Below are positions 14,122-17,818 of a stretch of DNA of 17,818 bases, piece by piece. Source of the DNA: Bacteroidales bacterium UBA3663 (GTDB taxonomy: Bacteria; Bacteroidota; Bacteroidia; Bacteroidales; UBA3663); assembly GCA_002373755.1 (NCBI GenBank), contig DFJU01000015.1, forward strand, positions 1-17,818, in the 5' to 3' direction. Positions within the stretch are counted from its first letter, which is position 1. Every line of letters starts with the position of its first letter. The position numbers were made by a program, and so were the translations under genes. The notes under the pieces are model-generated. The model made no database searches. It was not told the DNA's origin and worked only from the letters and a program-made list of their open reading frames with translations.

Positions 14122-17025
14122 ATGAAAACTAACTTGAAAATCCTTTGCCTCACGGCATTGTTGACTCTTGGAGGACAAGCTCTTTACGGGTTCGTATCCG
14201 ATGGACTCTATTATAACATTTCTAGTTCAAGTTCTGGAGAATACGTAATAGTAACAAGTCCTTCTTCTGGCAAATATAAGGGCGATATAATAATTCCAAG
14301 TACGGTAACATACTCAGGGAAAACGTATCCTGTACGAAGTATTGGGATTAGTGCATTCTCTGGCTGCACAGAACTGACAAGCGTGTCGATTCCAAGCAGT
14401 GTACTATACATTAGTCAGCATGTTTTCTCTGGGTGCACAGGGCTGACAAGTATTTATGTCCCAAATAGCGTGGTCAGCATCGGTTATATGGCATTCAACA
14501 AAGTGAAAAATGTCGTTTACAATGGATCAGCAACTAATGACAAACCATGGGGTGCCTTAACAATTAACGGTGTTTTTGATGGTGATTTCATTTATGCTGA
14601 TGCGGAAAAAACACAACTCTCAGTTTATATCGGCAATGGAGGCGATGTCGTTATTCCCGAAGGAGTAACCGACATCGGCTATTATGCGTTTAATGGAGCG
14701 AACAAATTAACTACTTTGACAATTCCCAGTTCTGTAACAAATATTGGAAATCGTGTGTTTGAAGAATGCACTGGTCATTTGATAGTGAATTGTAATATTG
14801 GTTCTGTCTCCGCATCATCTAATGGGTGGTTTTATAATTCAAAATTTGATCATATAGAAATTGGCAACGATGTTACCACAATAGGTGATTATGCCTTCTC
14901 TGACAATAGTAATATTTCGTCTTTAACTATTGGGAATAATGTTAAGACTATTGGAATATACGCGTTTACTTCCACCCCAGTTAAAACTGTTTGGTTGCCT
15001 AATACTCCTCCCTCATATTATGTCAGAGCTAAAGGAAAGATTAATTATGTTTCAAATGCTAATTATTCTGAATTAGGAGAAGTCCAAATATATAGCTATT
15101 TGAGTTCAATGTTTGAGGTAGATGGCATCAAATATGTGCTGGTTAGCCCATCAGAACGAGCATGTGATGCTATTGACATTGGAACTATAGGTGAAGATTC
15201 CATTCTGATCATTAACAAACAGGTCGCATATCGTGGCATTACGTTGTCTGTAAAGAAAATAAATCCATATTTCGCTTACAACGAAAAGAAAATTAAGTGT
15301 TTGACTATTTCGGATGGTATAATGAGCATGCCAGATTATGCATTCTATGGATGTTCTTCGATTCAGTCTATAAATCTAGGATCATCTCTAACTTCTTTGG
15401 GTATTTATGCATTTTCTGAGTGTAATTCATTGAAACAAATCAAAATACCAGATAATGTCTCTGAAATAGGGAAATATGCTTTTTCTGGGTGTAAAAAAAT
15501 GGAAAAAGCTAATCTTGGTAATGGAGTTACAACTATAGGAACTTATATCTTTCAAAACTGCAGTACAATGGATAGCGTTGTGATTAGTTCAAATTTGCAA
15601 ACTATTCCAAGCTACGCTTTTACAGGGTGTAGTAGTTTGAATGCAATAATGTTGCCACAAAGTGTGTCTCATATTAATAATTATGCATTTTCTGGCTGTA
15701 CCAATCTTGCAAACTTAATAATTGAAAATCGCACATCTACGTTGACATTGGGAAACAATGGCACATCACCATTGTTTGTAGATTGTCAACTGGATTCTGT
15801 TTATATTGGAGGAAAGATTAGTTATAATACTTCATCAGATTATGGCCATTCGCCCTTTTATCGTAATACATCTTTGCGAAAAGTTGTTATTACAGATAAA
15901 GAAAACGAAATTTATGACAACGAGTTTTATGGGTGCACGAACTTGAAGGCCGTTTCCATTGGCGACGGCGTGAAGAGCATCGGGAAATATGCGTTCTCTG
16001 GCTGCTCCAGCCTCGAATCATTCATCTTCGGTTCGGGAATGAAAAGCATTGGTCAAGAGGCTTTCTCTGACTGTTCGGCAATCACGAGCCTCTATAGCGA
16101 AGCCGCGACACCGCCTACCTGTGGATCGCAGGCATTGGAAGACATCAACAAATGGGAATGTACGCTCTACGTCCCAAGCGAGAACGTCGCACTATACCAA
16201 ACAGCCGACCAATGGCAAGATTTCTTCTTTGTCGATGCAAATCCTTATACAAGTGAGCCGATCACGCAGCTCTGCATCACCGACGGAGATGCGCTTGTTA
16301 TTCCGACATCGACCACCTACGAGACGGTGAACTACACCCGCACGTTCTCGTCGGCCGACAAGTGGCAGGCACTTTATGTGCCATTCTCCATTCCAATTGA
16401 CACATTGGACAAATATGGGCTTGAGGTGGCCGAGCTGAACGACACGCACATGTACGACACCGACGATGACGGCGAGTTCGACCAGACGACGCTGGAATTC
16501 CTCTACCTGAAGCGCGGCGCTACCGAGGCCAACTACCCGTACCTCATCAGGTCGGCATCGGCTGGGGAAATCACCTTGACGCTCAACGACGTGGAGCTGC
16601 AAGCCACTGCCGAAACCGAACTCGAATGTTCCACTACGCGGGTTGTCTTCAAGATTCGCGGCACCTACGACGGCGTTTCGGGCGAGGAGATGTACAACAA
16701 CAACTACTACGCGATGGGTGGTGGCTGTCTGGGACGCATGGCAAGCCCGTCCAATGCCTTGAAGCCGCAGCGGTGGTACTTGTGGGTCGAGAACAAGAAC
16801 GGCGAGCCGGAGCCTTTGGTGGCCAATGCTGCACGACTGCGCATCTTTGTGGGCGGCGAGGAATTTGGCGAATATGAGGAAGAGACATCGGCCATCCAGA
16901 ACCTCAGCGCGCCGAGTGCCATCGGCCACACCATCCACACGCTGGACGGCCGCACCGTGAACCGCACCGATGCCCTTCCGTCGGGCTTCTATTTCAAGAA
17001 CCGCCAAAAGATGTTTGTACGATGA
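14122..17025 (+). CDS. BspA-like leucine-rich-repeat surface protein
   Basis: This encodes 967 residues from the ATG at 14122. The frame is open further upstream, but MKTNLKILCLTALLTLGGQA is a clear signal peptide, and the upstream part runs into the RNA hairpin region. Residues about 70-665 carry roughly 16 TpLRR/BspA-type repeats (pattern IPxSVxxIGxYAFSGCxxLxxI), with an irregular 55-residue interruption around 15060-15290. The C-terminal third has a Bacteroidales region with ATPPTCGSQALEDINK, a beta-rich domain (WQALYVPFSIPIDTLDKYGL; YPYLIRSASAG; RWYLWVENKNGEPEPLV), and a tail IHTLDGRTVNRTDALPSGFY ending in MFVR that resembles short C-terminal sorting signals. BspA-like proteins bind fibronectin, other bacteria or host cells; an adhesive role is inferred here. 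Its stop overlaps the start of a small peptide gene. GC content changes sharply near 15930 inside the frame. Confidence 0.88.
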   Translation: MKTNLKILCLTALLTLGGQALYGFVSDGLYYNISSSSSGEYVIVTSPSSGKYKGDIIIPSTVTYSGKTYPVRSIGISAFSGCTELTSVSIPSSVLYISQHVFSGCTGLTSIYVPNSVVSIGYMAFNKVKNVVYNGSATNDKPWGALTINGVFDGDFIYADAEKTQLSVYIGNGGDVVIPEGVTDIGYYAFNGANKLTTLTIPSSVTNIGNRVFEECTGHLIVNCNIGSVSASSNGWFYNSKFDHIEIGNDVTTIGDYAFSDNSNISSLTIGNNVKTIGIYAFTSTPVKTVWLPNTPPSYYVRAKGKINYVSNANYSELGEVQIYSYLSSMFEVDGIKYVLVSPSERACDAIDIGTIGEDSILIINKQVAYRGITLSVKKINPYFAYNEKKIKCLTISDGIMSMPDYAFYGCSSIQSINLGSSLTSLGIYAFSECNSLKQIKIPDNVSEIGKYAFSGCKKMEKANLGNGVTTIGTYIFQNCSTMDSVVISSNLQTIPSYAFTGCSSLNAIMLPQSVSHINNYAFSGCTNLANLIIENRTSTLTLGNNGTSPLFVDCQLDSVYIGGKISYNTSSDYGHSPFYRNTSLRKVVITDKENEIYDNEFYGCTNLKAVSIGDGVKSIGKYAFSGCSSLESFIFGSGMKSIGQEAFSDCSAITSLYSEAATPPTCGSQALEDINKWECTLYVPSENVALYQTADQWQDFFFVDANPYTSEPITQLCITDGDALVIPTSTTYETVNYTRTFSSADKWQALYVPFSIPIDTLDKYGLEVAELNDTHMYDTDDDGEFDQTTLEFLYLKRGATEANYPYLIRSASAGEITLTLNDVELQATAETELECSTTRVVFKIRGTYDGVSGEEMYNNNYYAMGGGCLGRMASPSNALKPQRWYLWVENKNGEPEPLVANAARLRIFVGGEEFGEYEEETSAIQNLSAPSAIGHTIHTLDGRTVNRTDALPSGFYFKNRQKMFVR
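14340..16110 (+). repeat. TpLRR/BspA-type leucine-rich repeats of the second surface protein
   Basis: Units of about 23 residues carry an AFxGC core, for example AFSGCTELTSVSIPSSVLYI, AFYGCSSIQSINLGSSLTSL, AFSECNSLKQIKIPDNVSEI and AFSGCSSLESFIFGSGMKSI. About 16 are countable. Several central units lack the Gly-Cys pair (AFNKVK, AFSDNSN, AFTSTP). Confidence 0.85.
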
Positions 17026-17198
17026 AAAAGGTCTATTTTCAACCCGCAATCGAGGTCTATGACCTTTCATCGGCCGACCTCTTGACGGTCAGCAGCAACG
17101 TGCCGGGTGGCGGCGAGATTCCCATCGGAGGCACTGTCGAGGCCGATGCCGCCCCATACCGCCGTGGTGTGGATTGGGAAGCGTATGAAAGAAATTGA
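17022..17198 (+). CDS. 58-residue peptide overlapping the surface-protein gene, homologue of the peptide at 10711
   Basis: The ATG at 17022 overlaps the TGA of the upstream gene as ATGA, a layout typical of translational coupling. The 58 codons read MKKVYFQPAIEVYDLSSADL, then a Gly/Pro-rich middle (NVPGGGEIPIGGTVE), then DAAPYRRGVDWEAYERN to the stop. There is no signal peptide, cysteine or membrane segment. Tyr5-x-x-Pro8 and the last 17 residues (42-58) align without gaps to residues 45-61 of the 67-residue peptide upstream of the giant protein, with 9 of 17 identical (D, A, A, Y, R, D, E, Y, N). Homology, coupling and GC-rich codon use like the adjacent gene end support a real gene although it is short enough to be skipped by many gene finders. 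Function unknown. Confidence 0.78.
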   Translation: MKKVYFQPAIEVYDLSSADLLTVSSNVPGGGEIPIGGTVEADAAPYRRGVDWEAYERN

Positions 17199-17530
17199 AA
17201 TGCAATATAAATATAAAGGAGGGGCTTTGGACTACGTACAGTCATGCTAATTCCTTAATAGACACAATAAAGGAGGATCCAATTATGTATTTTGCGTAAT
17301 TGGTATTTCGATTGTATTTTTAATTGCGGTCTCGACGGCATTGTAAATTTCTGTTTCATTTGTTTCTATAGATACGATGAGAGAGTATGGAATAGAATTT
17401 TATTAAAATGAACTTGATAATTATGGCGAATTCGCCACAATTAGAAACCAATTAACAACAATGCTATAATCCCTCATCGGCTACACGCTGGTGGGGAATT
17501 TCCTTTCCAGTCCCCACAAATTAATTAAAA
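17199..17530. other. AT-rich intergenic stretch right of the second surface-protein unit
   Basis: No convincing gene is seen. It contains two copies of ATAAAGGAGG (17213-17222 and 17267-17276), a 26-base inverted repeat (17418-17443) and a hairpin GTGGGGA/TCCCCAC (17491-17497 with 17511-17517) that lacks a T-run on either strand. A 38-residue minus-strand open frame without a start codon (17283-17399) may be a gene remnant. Confidence 0.5.
17418..17443. other. 26-bp near-perfect inverted repeat, possible operator
   Basis: The core TGGCGAATTCGCCA (17424-17437) is a perfect 14-base palindrome. It is flanked by TAATT (17418-17422) and AATTA (17439-17443), so 12 of 13 half-site positions match with no spacer. 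This suits a dimeric DNA-binding protein better than an RNA hairpin, which would have no loop. Confidence 0.5.
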
Positions 17531-17559
17531 AGACTGAGCAACTTCACAGTGCTCAGTCT
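17521..17559 (-). terminator. Minus-strand rho-independent terminator, distal to the tRNA
   Basis: AGACTGAGCA and TGCTCAGTCT form a perfect 10-base-pair stem (17531-17540 with 17550-17559) with a 9-base loop. On the minus strand it is followed by TTTTAATTAA. On the plus strand the tail is poor (CCTTGAAAAAATTG), though the hairpin may also slow transcription from the left. Confidence 0.8.
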
Positions 17560-17600
17560 CCTTGAAAAAATTGCTTGTTTTTCGGTTTGAAAAATCCGTT

Positions 17601-17623
17601 AAAAGTGTTCCTGAAACAGGAAC
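17601..17623 (-). terminator. First terminator after tRNA-Val
   Basis: GTTCCTG (17607-17613) and CAGGAAC (17617-17623) form a perfect 7-base-pair stem. On the minus strand it is followed by ACTTTT. It lies about 30 bases after the tRNA 3' end. Confidence 0.65.
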
Positions 17624-17652
17624 CAGAGAACTACAAAAAATTCAATTCGATG

Positions 17653-17727
17653 TGGTCGCTGAGGGATTCGAACCCCCGACCCCCTGCTTGTAAGGCAGAC
17701 GCTCTGAACCAACTGAGCTAAGCGCCC
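17653..17727 (-). tRNA. tRNA-Val (anticodon TAC)
   Basis: On the minus strand the 75 bases fold as acceptor GGGCGCT/AGCGACC, T8 A9, D arm GCTC/GAGC with loop AGTTGGTTCA, anticodon arm TCTGC/GCAGG with loop CTTACAA (anticodon TAC, reading GTA and related valine codons), variable loop GGGTC, and T arm GGGGG/CCCTC with loop TTCGAAT. The discriminator is A73 and CCA is not encoded. One acceptor pair is a G3-A70 mismatch. Confidence 0.95.
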
Positions 17728-17758
17728 TGTCGAAACCTCTGTTTCTCTTTTGCGAGTG

Positions 17759-17789
17759 CAAAGGTACGACTTTTTCCTGTACTACCAAA
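17759..17789 (-). promoter_or_regulatory. tRNA-Val promoter
   Basis: On the minus strand TTTG (17789-17786) and TACCTTTG (17766-17759) are separated by exactly 19 bases, a full match to the Bacteroidetes housekeeping promoter. The start site would be near 17754, about 26 bases before the tRNA. Confidence 0.88.
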
Positions 17790-17818
17790 ACTTTTCGCAG
17801 TTTTTTTTCAAAAAATCT

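Noticed and set aside
16192..17070. Minus-strand open frame of 292 codons opposite the second surface-protein gene end
   Set aside because: It is antisense to conserved C-terminal sequence and has no domain signal; another product of GC-rich codon use.
17491..17517. Terminator for the second surface-protein/peptide unit
   Set aside because: The GTGGGGA/TCCCCAC hairpin has a 13-base loop and is followed by A-rich, not T-rich, sequence on the plus strand, so it is noted only as a hairpin.

Overview
The window looks like a chromosomal segment from a Bacteroidales bacterium, probably a Prevotella- or Bacteroides-like gut or oral organism. The reasons are promoter cores matching the Bacteroidetes TAnnTTTG -7 box (upstream of the tRNA, TPR and leucine-rich repeat genes), AT-rich start regions without Shine-Dalgarno sequences, BspA-type leucine-rich-repeat surface proteins, polysaccharide-degrading glycoside hydrolases and a tRNA gene that does not encode CCA. 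The taxon is inferred from style, not from a marker gene.

Layout. Positions 1-1182 hold the 3' part of a family 2 glycoside hydrolase (beta-galactosidase type), closed by a strong terminator. Positions 1339-2130 hold a promoter and a small exported TPR protein. A convergent terminator hairpin (2167-2205) separates it from a block read on the minus strand. That block contains, in transcription order, a family 43 glycoside hydrolase (13717-11594) with its own promoter and terminator, then about 0.6 kb of non-coding DNA, then a 67-residue peptide gene (10914-10711), and 51 bases later a giant exported protein of about 2807 residues (10659-2236). The giant protein is built from seven beta-sandwich plus leucine-rich-repeat modules.

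Divergent from the family 43 gene, on the plus strand, are a TATATTTG promoter, a 180-base RNA region with several long mutually exclusive helices ending in a terminator-like hairpin, a second leucine-rich-repeat surface protein (14122-17025), and a 58-codon peptide gene (17022-17198) that overlaps its stop by ATGA. The right end holds a non-coding stretch with a near-perfect 26-base inverted repeat, two minus-strand terminators, and a minus-strand tRNA-Val(TAC) with a textbook promoter.

The glycoside hydrolases fit plant or host glycan foraging. The two leucine-rich-repeat loci look like cell-surface adhesion or binding systems. The most interesting point is that each of these loci carries a short peptide gene. 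The two peptides are homologous: both have YxxP near the N-terminus and a 17-residue C-terminal block DAAxYRxxxDxExYxxN with 9 of 17 identities and no gap. Their function is unknown. The two loci also share a nearly identical promoter and start-site sequence, TA(A/T)ATTTGCG(C/G)CGCA. Other notable features are a strict lysine/glutamate alternation across ten consecutive repeats of the giant protein, and the switch-like RNA upstream of the second leucine-rich-repeat gene.
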